DNA of 64,000 nucleotides from VFJZ01 sp046598415 (GTDB lineage: Bacteria > Actinomycetota > Thermoleophilia > Gaiellales > F1-60-MAGs149): positions 124,001 to 188,000 of the forward strand of contig JBKJIG010000084.1 of the NCBI GenBank assembly GCA_046598415.1. Direction: 5' to 3'. Each line of letters starts with the position of its first letter. Position 1 is the first letter of the stretch. The notes beneath the pieces were generated by a model. That model did no database searches, was not told where the DNA came from, and was given only the letters and a program-made list of their open reading frames with translations. Below, piece after piece: positions 30,278 through 38,647 of the stretch. Made by a program: the position numbers and the translations under genes.

Positions 30278-31461
30278 GCCGTGCCTCCGCCCGCGCGCAG
30301 GAATTTCGAGGTCGCGGCTGTCAGGAACAGCACGATGGCGAGCAGGAACAGCGCCAGCACGCTGCCGCCCTGCCAGTCGAACGCGCCGCCGACGAAGTGG
30401 GCCGCGACCGCCTGCCCGAACATGTAGCCCCTGGTGCCGCCCACGAGCGACGGCGTGATGTACTCGCCGATCGACGGGATGAACACGAACAGGAACGCGG
30501 CCACGACGCCCGGGGCGGCCAGTGGCAGCGTGATCTTCGCGAACGCCTTCAGGCGGCTGGCGCCGAGGTCGGTGGCTGCCTCGAGCAGCTTGCGGTCCAT
30601 GTTCTCGAGCGAGATGAAGATCGGCAGACAGATGAACGGTACCCACGCGTACGTGAGTACGATCATCACGGTGAACTGGCTGTAGATCAGGAAGCTGAGC
30701 GGCTCGCTCTTCGAGATGATTCCCAGCGACGCGAGGCCGGAGTTGATCAGGCCCTGGTCGCCGAGCACGACCTTCCAGGCGAAGATGCGCAGCAGGTAGC
30801 TCGTCAGAAACGGCGTGATCACGATCAGCAGCCACGTGTACTTCGTCTTCTCGACGCAGAAGGCGAGGTAGTACGCCACCGGGAACGCGATGAGCACCGC
30901 GATCACTGACGACGTCGTGGCCATCGAGACCGATTTGAAGAACAGGCGCAGGTCGGTCGACCCGGACGAGAACTGGGCGAGGCGCACCAGCGTGTTGCCG
31001 AACGGCAACGTCAGGAACGGCGTCAGCAGCAGCACGAACGAGATACCCGTGATCAGGCCGGCGTGCTCGCCGAACCTGCTGCCCATCACGGCGCCGAGAA
31101 TCAGCACGACAAAGAGGACGCCGAGCACGATGGCCGGGAAGGTGAAGCGCCAGCCCGAGTCGATGTTCGGCAGCAGGCGCAGCTCGACGCCCTTGCCGAA
31201 GAAGTTCGACCACAACACGCCGCTGAAGGAGGTCAGCTCGCCGTTCAGGACGGCGAGGGCCGGCTTGGACGAGAAGTGCTTGAGCCCGGTCGAGAACTCG
31301 AAGATGTACCAGAGGGGCGCCAGGAAGAAGATCGCGAGCGCGATCACCGTGGGCCCGAGCAGCCCGACGGTCGTCAGGCCCGGACCAACGCTGGGCCGGC
31401 CTTCGCGACGGACGCGCACGCTGGCGTCGGCCGGTGCCCCCGTCTCGACGTTCGATGCCAC
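30274..31461 (-). CDS. potB: Polyamine-type ABC transporter permease (PotB-like), enlarged
   Basis: A 395-residue permease, about 110 residues longer than typical PotB. The C-terminal part is standard: LLRIFAWKVVLGDQG, the EAA loop EAATDLGASRLKAFAKITLP, and FVFIPSIGEYITPSLVGG. The extra length lies between the first helix (VIALAIFFLAPLWYI) and the usual second one. It includes an extracellular stretch (residues about 55-105) and two further hydrophobic segments (AIVLGVLFVVLILGAVMG, GLITGISFVLLLTPFL). The insert may add a periplasmic domain or two extra helices. Confidence 0.87.
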   Translation of the reverse strand: MASNVETGAPADASVRVRREGRPSVGPGLTTVGLLGPTVIALAIFFLAPLWYIFEFSTGLKHFSSKPALAVLNGELTSFSGVLWSNFFGKGVELRLLPNIDSGWRFTFPAIVLGVLFVVLILGAVMGSRFGEHAGLITGISFVLLLTPFLTLPFGNTLVRLAQFSSGSTDLRLFFKSVSMATTSSVIAVLIAFPVAYYLAFCVEKTKYTWLLIVITPFLTSYLLRIFAWKVVLGDQGLINSGLASLGIISKSEPLSFLIYSQFTVMIVLTYAWVPFICLPIFISLENMDRKLLEAATDLGASRLKAFAKITLPLAAPGVVAAFLFVFIPSIGEYITPSLVGGTRGYMFGQAVAAHFVGGAFDWQGGSVLALFLLAIVLFLTAATSKFLRAGGGTA

Positions 31462-31500
31462 CAGTGCCTCCTACGGCGTGGGAAATCGTTCCGGAACTGG

Positions 31501-31534
31501 CTCCGGTGGCGGGCGTCGCCGCCCGCCACCGGAG
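31501..31534 (-). repeat. Intercistronic 15-pair hairpin between the binding-protein and permease genes
   Basis: CTCCGGTGGCGGGCG is followed by four bases and its perfect reverse complement. It begins 14 bases beyond the binding-protein stop and lies 40 bases before the PotB-like start. In many ABC operons a hairpin here protects the binding-protein mRNA and lowers permease expression. It has no U-tract. Confidence 0.65.
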
Positions 31535-31547
31535 GCTGGGGTTTCGA

Positions 31548-32762
31548 TCAGGAAGCGCCGACGGACGCCTTGACGTCCTGGCCTGCCTTGACGTACTCGG
31601 CGCGGTTCGGCAGCGGTGCCTCGAACCAGGCCTTCGGCGGCGCGAACGCGGTCGGGTCGTCGAGCCCGAAGGCGGTGACGATCTCCTTGCTCTTGACGAG
31701 AGCCGCAACGCCGTCCTGCTGCGCGGACGCGTACTGATAGGCGTCGGTGAGCCACGCGGCGACCTTCGGGTCGTTGGCCGCGGCAACGGCCGAGGTAGCG
31801 CGCCCTGGCACCTTGGTGTTGGCGCCGAGAACGAGCCCGCAGACCCAAGCCAGGCGGCCCTCCTTCGGCTGCATGTACTCGATCGGCACGCCCTTCATCT
31901 TCGGGTGGTTCTTGATCTTCCAGTAGCCGTCCGGCCACGTATACGTGATGTCGATGTTGCCGTTGACGAAGTCGTTCACCGTGTCGGTCTGCGACGTCCA
32001 GAAGTTGCGCAGGTTCGGCGCGACCTTCTTCATCGTCTCGGCCGCCGCCTGGATCTCCTCGGTGGTCAACTCGTTCGGGTTCACCGGAGCACCGGCGTTG
32101 ATCAGGTGGCCGATCTTGATGATCGAGACGTCGTCGGAGAACAGTGCCATCCGGCCCCTGTACTGGGCGTCGAGCAGCACGTTCCACGACAGCTCCGCCG
32201 GGTTCACCTTGTCGGCGCGGTAGGTGAGCGTCGAGAAGCCGATGTCGAACGGCACGTGGTAGATCAGTCCATCGGGGCCGACGCCGGGCTTGCGGATCGC
32301 CTCGGGAATGCCGTCGTAGTGGGGTAGCAGCGACGGATCGAAGGCCTGGATCAGGCCGGCGGCCTTGTAGTCGGGCCAGTACGCGATGCAGGGATGGATC
32401 AGGTCGTACTGCACGCCCGACGCGACCTTCGCGAGCGCCTGCTGGTCGTCCTCGAGGAAGGTGAACTTCATCGGCGAGTCCGCGTTGTACGGACCCTTGA
32501 CGTAGCCGGCCCACATCTCGGGGACCTCGTAGCCGGCCCACTCGAAGGTCCTGATGGGACCGGTCTCGGTAGCCGGGTCGTACTTCGGCGGCGTCGCTGC
32601 GGCGGTCGAGGTCGCCGGCGCGGCGACGGGCGTCGAAGCCGCACCGCCACTGTTGCCGGAACCCGAATCCGATCCGCCGCACGCTGCGAGCAAGGCGGCG
32701 ATCGAGATGCCACCCGTGGCCGTGAAGAACCCACGGCGATTGAGGTTGGGGCCGTCTTCCAC
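31548..32762 (-). CDS. potD: Polyamine-type solute-binding lipoprotein with Tat signal (PotD-like)
   Basis: A 404-residue extracellular binding protein. The N-terminus has a twin-arginine motif (NRRGFFTATGG, R9-R10) and a lipobox LLAAC with C28, so the protein is probably exported folded and lipid-anchored. A Gly/Ser/Ala-rich linker follows (residues 29-55), then a PotD-like fold (FEWAGYEVPEMW, DLIHPCIAYWPDYKAAGLIQ, WNVLLDAQYRGRMALFSDD, DITYTWPDGYWKI). Ligand identity cannot be read. The GTG start at 32762 lies two bases after the ATPase stop. Confidence 0.88.
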   Translation of the reverse strand: MEDGPNLNRRGFFTATGGISIAALLAACGGSDSGSGNSGGAASTPVAAPATSTAAATPPKYDPATETGPIRTFEWAGYEVPEMWAGYVKGPYNADSPMKFTFLEDDQQALAKVASGVQYDLIHPCIAYWPDYKAAGLIQAFDPSLLPHYDGIPEAIRKPGVGPDGLIYHVPFDIGFSTLTYRADKVNPAELSWNVLLDAQYRGRMALFSDDVSIIKIGHLINAGAPVNPNELTTEEIQAAAETMKKVAPNLRNFWTSQTDTVNDFVNGNIDITYTWPDGYWKIKNHPKMKGVPIEYMQPKEGRLAWVCGLVLGANTKVPGRATSAVAAANDPKVAAWLTDAYQYASAQQDGVAALVKSKEIVTAFGLDDPTAFAPPKAWFEAPLPNRAEYVKAGQDVKASVGAS

Positions 32763-32764
32763 CC

Positions 32765-33928
32765 TTATGCTCCCTCCGTCTGGGCGACGAGTGAAGACCC
32801 GCCGCCGTTTCCACCCGCGCCGGCCGTAGCCGGCCCCCTCCCGCCGATCACGTAGCTGTGATCGGCTGCCCAGTGTAGAACGACGCGCTCGCCGACCGTG
32901 GGGTCGGTTCCCTCGTCGTTCAGGCGATGAACCACCAACTGCTCACCCGTCCGCAGATCGACCGTGAGCTGCGTCATCGAACCGAGGTAGACCACCTCGT
33001 TGATGACACCCGAGACGCTCGAGACGCTGCTCCCCGCCAGCGAGCCGGCGGCGAACTTGATCTTCTCGGGCCGGACCGTCACCTCGAGCTCGTCGGCTCC
33101 GGCACTCGCGCCGTCGGTCGCCACGATTCGCTCGCCGTCGCCCAGGTCCATCACCGCCGTGTTCCCCTCGCGGCGATCGACCCGGACGTGGATCAGGTTC
33201 GAGACGCCGATGAACCCGGCCACGAACGGCGTTGCGGGCCGCTCGTAGAGCTCGCGGGGCGCCGCGATCTGCACGACGACGCCATCGTTCATGACCGCGA
33301 TGCGGTCGGACATCGTCAGCGCCTCCTCCTGATCGTGCGTGACGTAGACGAACGTCGTCTGCGTCTGCGTCTGGAGGTGCTTGAGCTCGAGCTGCAGCTC
33401 CTTGCGGAGCTTCAGGTCGAGCGCGCCGAGCGGCTCGTCGAGCAGCAGCGCCGCCGGCCGGTTGACCAGCGCGCGGGCCAGGGCGACGCGCTGCTGCTGG
33501 CCGCCGGAGAGCTGACCGGGCTTGCGCTTCTCGAAGCTCTCGAGGCGCACCGTCCGGATCGCCTCCTCGACGCGCTCCTTGGTCTCCTGCCGGCTGACCT
33601 TCTTGATCTGCAGGCCGAACGCGATGTTGTCCCACACCGTCATGTGCGGGAACAGCGCGTAGGCCTGGAAGACCATGTTCACGTTGCGCTTGGCCGGCGG
33701 GACGTACGTGACGTCGCGGCCCTGCAGCAGGATCCGTCCGTTGGTCGGCTCCTCGAACCCCGCGATCATGCGCAGCGTCGTCGTCTTGCCGCACCCGGAA
33801 GGTCCGAGCATCGTGAAGAACTCGCCCTCGCGGATCGTGAATGAAACGTCATCGACCGCGCAGAAGTCGCCGAACATCTTCGTGACGGCATCGATGACGA
33901 TGCCCTCCGACTGCTCCTCGTTCCCCAT
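32765..33928 (-). CDS. potA: Polyamine-type ABC transporter ATPase (PotA-like)
   Basis: A 387-residue ATPase. Walker A is GPSGCGKTT (residues 42-50), the signature is LSGGQQQRVALARAL, Walker B is ALLLDEPLGALD, and the switch histidine is in YVTHDQEEAL. A C-terminal TOBE domain (about 290-370, DELEVTVRPEKIKF) follows, usual for PotA-type subunits. It is the first gene of the minus-strand operon ATPase, binding protein, two permeases, lipoprotein. The ATG at 33928 has TATCGT eight bases upstream and no Shine-Dalgarno sequence, so a leaderless mRNA is likely. Confidence 0.92.
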   Translation of the reverse strand: MGNEEQSEGIVIDAVTKMFGDFCAVDDVSFTIREGEFFTMLGPSGCGKTTTLRMIAGFEEPTNGRILLQGRDVTYVPPAKRNVNMVFQAYALFPHMTVWDNIAFGLQIKKVSRQETKERVEEAIRTVRLESFEKRKPGQLSGGQQQRVALARALVNRPAALLLDEPLGALDLKLRKELQLELKHLQTQTQTTFVYVTHDQEEALTMSDRIAVMNDGVVVQIAAPRELYERPATPFVAGFIGVSNLIHVRVDRREGNTAVMDLGDGERIVATDGASAGADELEVTVRPEKIKFAAGSLAGSSVSSVSGVINEVVYLGSMTQLTVDLRTGEQLVVHRLNDEGTDPTVGERVVLHWAADHSYVIGGRGPATAGAGGNGGGSSLVAQTEGA

Positions 33929-33931
33929 ACG

Positions 33932-33947
33932 GCGATACGATAATCGC
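33932..33947. promoter_or_regulatory. potA -10 box overlapped by an inverted repeat, possible TetR operator
   Basis: GCGAT and ATCGC flank six bases in a 16-base imperfect palindrome. On the minus strand its centre is TATCGT (33942-33937), the likely -10 of the transporter operon, eight bases before the potA ATG. The site lies in the 87-base gap shared with the divergent TetR gene, the usual place for such a regulator to bind. Confidence 0.45.
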
Positions 33948-34002
33948 AATGCCGGGTGATGGAAAGCCCGGGTTGTCGCGGGGGCACGTTTGCCCGCCGC
34001 GC

Positions 34003-34008
34003 TAGCCT
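34003..34008 (+). promoter_or_regulatory. Candidate -10 box (TAGCCT) of the TetR gene
   Basis: TAGCCT is followed by seven bases and the ATG at 34016, a leaderless arrangement. GGGCA/TGCCC arms around 33982-33995 could be a second operator. Confidence 0.45.
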
Positions 34009-34015
34009 TCACCGC

Positions 34016-34606
34016 ATGGCGCGTCCCAGCGTCGCCCAAGCCCGCCGACCCCAGATCCTCGCAGCTGCCATGCAAGCGATCATCGAGCACGGATTCGACT
34101 CCGTGCGGTACGTCGACGTGGCGGAGGAGGCGGGCGTCGCCGTCGGCACCGTCCAGCACTACTACGCCTCGCGCGACCAGCTGCTCGGTGCCGCGTTCCT
34201 GGAGGCCAACCGCGTGGCGGTCGGCAACGCCCGCGCGATCGCCGTCGCCGGTGGTCGCGACCCGTGGCACCGCCTGACCCTGGTCGTCGAGGAGTTCACC
34301 CGGCTCGAACGGTGGGCGCTGTGGCTCGAGTTCTGGGCCGCCGCGCGGCGCCGCGACGAGCTGCGGGCGGTGCTCGAGGCCGCGTACGGCGCGTGGCGCG
34401 AGCCGATCGTGGAGGCGATCGAGGAGGGCGTGACGGCCGGCGTGTTCGCGCCGCGCTTCACCTCGGGCGAGATCGCGGGCGCCTTCGTGGCGCTCATCGA
34501 CGGTCTCGGCATCCAGAGCGAGCTGGGTCTGCACTGGTTGTCGCCACAGCGCACGCGCGACCTCGTGCTGGGCGCGCTGGGCTCCGCGCTGCGCGTGCCC
34601 GACTGA
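34016..34606 (+). CDS. TetR family transcriptional regulator
   Basis: A 196-residue regulator. The N-terminal HTH is clear: QILAAAMQAIIEHGFDSV, VDVAEEAGVAVGTVQHYYAS. The C-terminal ligand domain (LERWALWLEFWAAARR) resembles BetI-like regulators. It is divergent from the polyamine-type transporter and upstream of the glutamate synthase-like genes, so it may control one or both in response to an amine. No ligand is known. Confidence 0.88.
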   Translation: MARPSVAQARRPQILAAAMQAIIEHGFDSVRYVDVAEEAGVAVGTVQHYYASRDQLLGAAFLEANRVAVGNARAIAVAGGRDPWHRLTLVVEEFTRLERWALWLEFWAAARRRDELRAVLEAAYGAWREPIVEAIEEGVTAGVFAPRFTSGEIAGAFVALIDGLGIQSELGLHWLSPQRTRDLVLGALGSALRVPD

Positions 34607-34646
34607 CCGTTGGCAGAAGGCGCTTCCCTTAAAGGCACGGAATGCG

Positions 34647-34652
34647 TACCAT
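34647..34652 (+). promoter_or_regulatory. Candidate -10 box (TACCAT) of the glutamate synthase-like operon
   Basis: TACCAT is followed by seven bases and the ATG at 34660. This supports that ATG over the in-frame ATG at 34642, since class II glutaminases need cysteine as residue 2. Confidence 0.5.
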
Positions 34653-34659
34653 ATCCGCC

Positions 34660-35565
34660 ATGTGCGGAATCGTGGGTCTCTTCTGCAAGTCGGACGCCGT
34701 CGCAGACCGGCTCGGCGAGCACCTGTCGCGGATGCTCGTCCAGATGAACGATCGCGGCCCCGACTCGGCCGGTGTCGCCGTCTATCGCGACCCCGTCCCG
34801 GCCGGCTCCTGCAAGCTCACGCTGCAGCACCCCGACCCGGCCTACGACTTCGCGGCGCTCGCCGCGGGCCTGGCCGACGCGTTCGGCGGTGAGGCGGACG
34901 TGAGGCGCCGCGCCTCCCACGCGGTGCTGGTCGTGCCCGCCGCCGCCGCCGACGCTCAGGCGTGGGTGCGCGACGATCACCCGGACGTGCGGGTCATGAG
35001 CGCCGGCTCGGTGATCGAGATCTACAAGGAGACCGGGCTGCCGAGCGCCTTTGCGGAGCGATTCGGGCTCGGCGACATCCGCGGCAGCCACGCCCTCGGC
35101 CACACCCGCATGGCGACGGAGTCGCGCGTCACGACGCTCGGCTCGCACCCGTTCTCGACCGGCCTCGACGTCTGCCTCGTGCACAACGGTTCGCTGTCGA
35201 ACCACAACGACCTGCGCCGCAAGCTGCGCCGCGAGGGCATCGAGTTCCACACCGAGAACGACACCGAGGTGGCCGCCGGCTACCTCACGTGGCGGCTGCG
35301 CGAGGGCGACTCGCTGCACGACGCCCTGATGCACTGCCTCGACGACCTGGACGGCTTCTACACCTTCGCGATCGGCACCGCCGACGGCTTCGCGGTCTTC
35401 CGCGACCCGATCGCGTGCAAGCCGGCCGTGATGGCCGAGACCGACGACTGGGTGGCCATGGCGTCCGAGTTCCGCGCCATCGCCGTGCTGCCCGGCGCCG
35501 AGAACGCCCGCATCTGGGAGCCGGCCCCGGCCACCCCCTACATCTGGGAAGGCGTGCGCGTCTGA
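34660..35565 (+). CDS. Class II glutamine amidotransferase subunit of split glutamate synthase (MgsA/GlxB-like)
   Basis: A 301-residue Ntn-type glutaminase starting MCGIVGLF. C2 becomes the N-terminal nucleophile after Met removal, which fixes the start. Other family marks are NDRGPDSAGVAVY, GHTRMATES, LVHNGSLSNH and ENDTEVAAGYL. It releases ammonia from glutamine for the FMN subunit. The domain corresponds to the N-terminal part of GltB but is encoded alone, as in N-methylglutamate synthase (mgsABC) and the glxBCD genes. The next gene starts on its stop codon. Confidence 0.82.
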   Translation: MCGIVGLFCKSDAVADRLGEHLSRMLVQMNDRGPDSAGVAVYRDPVPAGSCKLTLQHPDPAYDFAALAAGLADAFGGEADVRRRASHAVLVVPAAAADAQAWVRDDHPDVRVMSAGSVIEIYKETGLPSAFAERFGLGDIRGSHALGHTRMATESRVTTLGSHPFSTGLDVCLVHNGSLSNHNDLRRKLRREGIEFHTENDTEVAAGYLTWRLREGDSLHDALMHCLDDLDGFYTFAIGTADGFAVFRDPIACKPAVMAETDDWVAMASEFRAIAVLPGAENARIWEPAPATPYIWEGVRV

Positions 35566-36275
35566 TGGCCACCTCCACCTCCACCGCCACCGCCGAGGTG
35601 ATCGACCTCGCCCAGACGTCGCTGCGCGAGCTGAACCAGCGCCTGCACGACCGAGCCGCCGACGCCGCCGGGCCGAGCAGCTGGCACGTCCTGAACCCCT
35701 CCGGCGCGCACAACATCGCCTGCGGCCTGGACGCCGACATCGAGGTCGTGGTCGAAGGGCACGCCGGCTACTACTGCGCCGGCATGAACCAGCGCGCAGC
35801 CGTCCGGGTGACCGGCAACGCCGGCCAGGGCGTGGCCGAGAACATGATGTCGGGCCGGGTGACGGTCGACGGCAACGCCAGCCAGGCGGCGGGCGCGACC
35901 GCGCACGGCGGGCTGCTGCACATCCGCGGCGACGCTTCGGCCCGGTGCGGGATCTCGCTGAAGGGCGCCGCCATCGTGGTGGAGGGATCGATCGGTCACA
36001 TGAGCGCGTTCATGGCGCAGACGGGTACGATCGTGGTGCTCGGCGACGCGGGCGATTCGCTCGGCGACTCCATGTACGAGGCGCACGTCTACGTGCGCGG
36101 CACCGTCGCCGGCCTCGGCGCGGACTGCATCGAGAAGGAGCTCCGCGACGTCCACCGCGTCGAGCTGGCCGGGCTGCTCGCCGATACGGGCGTGACGGGC
36201 GTCGACGTCGGCGACTTCCGGCGGTACGGCTCGGCGCGCAACCTGTACACCTTCAAGATCGACAACGTGTACTGA
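35565..36275 (+). CDS. GXGXG-domain subunit of split glutamate synthase (MgsB/GlxC-like)
   Basis: A 236-residue right-handed beta-helix protein corresponding to the C-terminal domain of GltB. Repeating glycine-rich turns are visible (VEGHAGYYCAGMNQRAAVRV, AGQGVAENMMSGRVTV, AHGGLLHIRGDASARCGISL). The domain is structural and helps form the ammonia tunnel between glutaminase and FMN site. The ATG overlaps the upstream stop as TGATG, and the next gene begins the same way, so the three products are probably made in equal amounts. Confidence 0.82.
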   Translation: MATSTSTATAEVIDLAQTSLRELNQRLHDRAADAAGPSSWHVLNPSGAHNIACGLDADIEVVVEGHAGYYCAGMNQRAAVRVTGNAGQGVAENMMSGRVTVDGNASQAAGATAHGGLLHIRGDASARCGISLKGAAIVVEGSIGHMSAFMAQTGTIVVLGDAGDSLGDSMYEAHVYVRGTVAGLGADCIEKELRDVHRVELAGLLADTGVTGVDVGDFRRYGSARNLYTFKIDNVY

Positions 36276-37609
36276 TGGCCGCCTTCGGCTACGACCCGGC
36301 GCTCCGCGAGAGCCACCTGTTCGATCGCACCACCATCGCCGAGATCCAGCGGGCGGCGCGCGAGGGCATCTACGACATCCGCGGCTTCGGCGCCAAGCGC
36401 CGGCTGCCGCACTTCGACGACCTGCTGTTTCTGGGCGCGTCGGTCTCCCGCTACCCGCTCGAGGGGTATCGCGAGCGCTGCGGCACCGACGTCATCCTGG
36501 GTGCACGCCATGCGAAGAAGCCGCTCAACCTGAAGATTCCCGTCACCATCGCCGGCATGAGCTTCGGCGCCCTGTCCGGGCCCGCCAAGGAGGCGCTCGG
36601 CCGCGGCGCCAGCGAGGTCGGCACGTCGACCACGACCGGCGACGGCGGCATGACGCAGGAGGAGCGCGGCCACTCCGACCAGCTCGTGTACCAGCTGCTG
36701 CCGTCGCGCTACGGGATGAACCCGGACGACCTGCGGAAGGCCGACGCGATCGAGGTCGTGATCGGCCAGGGTGCCAAGCCCGGCGGCGGCGGCATGCTGC
36801 TCGGCCACAAGATCTCCGACCGGGTGGCCGCGATGCGCGACCTGCCGAAGGGCATCGACCAGCGGTCGGCCTCACGGCATCCCGACTGGACGGGGCCGGA
36901 CGACCTCGAGATCAAGATCCATGAGCTGCGCGAGATCACCGATTGGCAGACGCCGATCTTCGTCAAGGTCGGCGCGACGCGGACCTACTACGACGTGCAG
37001 CTGGCCGTGAAGGCGGGCGCCGACGTCGTGGTGGTCGACGGCATGCAGGGCGGCACCGCCGCCACGCAGGAGGTCTTCATCGAGCACGTCGGCATCCCGA
37101 CGCTGCCGGCCATCCCCCTCGCGGTGCAGGCGCTGCAGGAGCTCGGCCTGCACCGCGACGGTGTGCAGCTGATCGTGTCCGGCGGCATCCGCACCGGCGC
37201 CGACGTGGCGAAGGCGATCGCCCTCGGCGCCGACGCCGTCTCGATCGGCGTCGCCGCGCTGATCGCGCTCGGCGACAACGCCCCGGAGCACGACGACGCG
37301 TATCGCGAGATCGGCTCGGCGGCGGGGTACTACGACGACTACCAGGCCGGGCGCGACCCGACCGGCATCTCGACGCAGGACCCTGACCTGGCGGCCCGGT
37401 TCGACCCCGTCAAGGGCGGCCGGCTGCTTGCCAACTACCTGCGCGTGCTGACCCTCGAGGCGCAGACCATCGCCCGCGCCTGCGGCAAGTCGCACGTCCA
37501 CAATCTCGAGCCCGAGGACCTGGTGGCGCTGACCATCGAGGCGGCCGCCATGGCGCGCGTGCCGCTGGCCGGCACCAACTGGATCCCGGGCCGCGAGGGC
37601 GGCTTCTGA
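36275..37609 (+). CDS. FMN-binding synthase subunit of split glutamate synthase (MgsC/GlxD-like), no obvious Fe-S cysteines
   Basis: A 444-residue protein matching the central synthase domain of GltB. It has TIAGMSFGALSGPAKEALGR, the TGDGGMTQEE loop, IGQGAKPGGGGMLLGHKI, the lysine strand IFVKVGA, VVVDGMQGGTAATQEVF and the phosphate site IVSGGIRTGADVAKAIALGA. GltB normally has a cysteine cluster for [3Fe-4S] in CHxxxCPxGIxTQ. Here that region reads YYDDYQAGRDPTGISTQDPD with no cysteine; only two cysteines occur in the protein, elsewhere. Electron supply may therefore differ from GltBD. Substrate could be 2-oxoglutarate with ammonia or an amine acceptor. Confidence 0.82.
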   Translation: MAAFGYDPALRESHLFDRTTIAEIQRAAREGIYDIRGFGAKRRLPHFDDLLFLGASVSRYPLEGYRERCGTDVILGARHAKKPLNLKIPVTIAGMSFGALSGPAKEALGRGASEVGTSTTTGDGGMTQEERGHSDQLVYQLLPSRYGMNPDDLRKADAIEVVIGQGAKPGGGGMLLGHKISDRVAAMRDLPKGIDQRSASRHPDWTGPDDLEIKIHELREITDWQTPIFVKVGATRTYYDVQLAVKAGADVVVVDGMQGGTAATQEVFIEHVGIPTLPAIPLAVQALQELGLHRDGVQLIVSGGIRTGADVAKAIALGADAVSIGVAALIALGDNAPEHDDAYREIGSAAGYYDDYQAGRDPTGISTQDPDLAARFDPVKGGRLLANYLRVLTLEAQTIARACGKSHVHNLEPEDLVALTIEAAAMARVPLAGTNWIPGREGGF

Positions 37610-37610
37610 G

Positions 37611-38378
37611 TCACACCGGCCGGCGCATCCGCAGCCGGCGCTCCGACATCCCCGCGGCGGCCTCGGCGAGCAGGTCGTCCAGGTCGTCCTTGACGTGGAG
37701 GAACCGGCCGGTGAGCGGGTCGGCGTCGCCCGCCGCGATGCGCAGCACGAGGCCGGCGGAGTCGCCCGCGGTCTGCCACTCGTCCGCCGGCAGGTCCTCG
37801 AAGCCGCTGTAGCGCCGGAACCCGTCGCTGTCGGCCATCTCCGTCATCACCAGGCCGGGCGCCAGCGAGAACGCCTGCACCCCGGCGCGTCCGACCTCGG
37901 TGGCGATGCGCTCCATCAGCACCACCAGCGCGCACTTGGACGAGGCGTACGCGGCGCAGTACCGGTTCGGCACGTTGGCCATGCCGCTCGTCATCGACGC
38001 CACGCGGCCGTGGCCGCGCGCGACCATGCCGGGCAGGATGGCGCGGGTGGGAAGGGCGGCGCCGCGCAGGTTCACCTCGAAGTCGCGCCACCACACCTCG
38101 GGCGGCACCTCGTCGAACCGCCCCCAGGCGCCGGCGAGGCCCGCGTTGTTGACGAGCAGGTCGATCGGGCCGAGGTCCGCCTCCACCTGCGCGGTCGCGG
38201 CCCACACCGCGGCCGGGTCGGTGACGTCGCACGCGAGCACGTGGCCGGGGGTGCCGGCCGGCGGCCGGCGTGACCAGACGGAGACCACGGCGCCCGCGCG
38301 CGCGAGGTCGGCGGCGATCGTCACGCCGATGCCGCGGGTACCACCGGTCACGACGACGACCTGGCCGGCCAGGTTCAC
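37611..38378 (-). CDS. Short-chain dehydrogenase/reductase
   Basis: A 255-residue classical SDR. The cofactor loop is TGGTRGIG, NNAG lies at 77-80, and the catalytic Tyr/Lys are Y144 and K148 (YASSK), with serines near 128-131. The first acidic or basic residues after the second strand (WSRRPP) suggest NADP(H). Substrate unknown. The GTG at 38378 overlaps the stop of the small upstream gene as GTGA and was preferred over the GTG one codon earlier. It converges on the glutamate synthase operon with a single base between stops. Confidence 0.87.
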   Translation of the reverse strand: MNLAGQVVVVTGGTRGIGVTIAADLARAGAVVSVWSRRPPAGTPGHVLACDVTDPAAVWAATAQVEADLGPIDLLVNNAGLAGAWGRFDEVPPEVWWRDFEVNLRGAALPTRAILPGMVARGHGRVASMTSGMANVPNRYCAAYASSKCALVVLMERIATEVGRAGVQAFSLAPGLVMTEMADSDGFRRYSGFEDLPADEWQTAGDSAGLVLRIAAGDADPLTGRFLHVKDDLDDLLAEAAAGMSERRLRMRRPV

Positions 38379-38641
38379 CACGGGCCGCCCTCGATCTGCA
38401 GCCGGGCCCCGGCGGGTATCCCGGCGATGCTCTCGGCCAGCCGCGCGAGGGCGGCGGCAGCGCACGCCGTGGCGCTGTCCGGCGCGTCGGACGGGTCGAC
38501 CAGCGGCGGCAGCGCGGGGGTGGCGCGCGGCGGCATCGCACGCAGTTCCGCGTACAGTGCCCGCACCGGTTCGGACGCGTTCTCCCACCAGCGATCAGGG
38601 TCGCTCTCGTGGAACGGCAGGTGGGCTTCAGGTGTCGTCAT
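38375..38641 (-). CDS. Uncharacterised 88-residue protein coupled to the SDR
   Basis: A small acidic/alanine-rich protein beginning MTTPEAHLPFHESDPDRWW. Its ATG is at 38641 and its stop overlaps the SDR GTG. No domain is recognised. The middle (ALYAELRAMPPRATPALPPL) and a helical alanine-rich segment (DSATACAAAALARLAESIA) offer no functional hint. Coupling to the SDR is the main support that it is real. Confidence 0.6.
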   Translation of the reverse strand: MTTPEAHLPFHESDPDRWWENASEPVRALYAELRAMPPRATPALPPLVDPSDAPDSATACAAAALARLAESIAGIPAGARLQIEGGPW

Positions 38642-38647
38642 CCGTGG

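Noticed and set aside
34642..34660. ATG at 34642 as start of the glutaminase subunit
   Set aside because: It would add six residues before the nucleophilic cysteine, which must follow the initiator methionine. The ATG at 34660 also has a correctly spaced -10 box.
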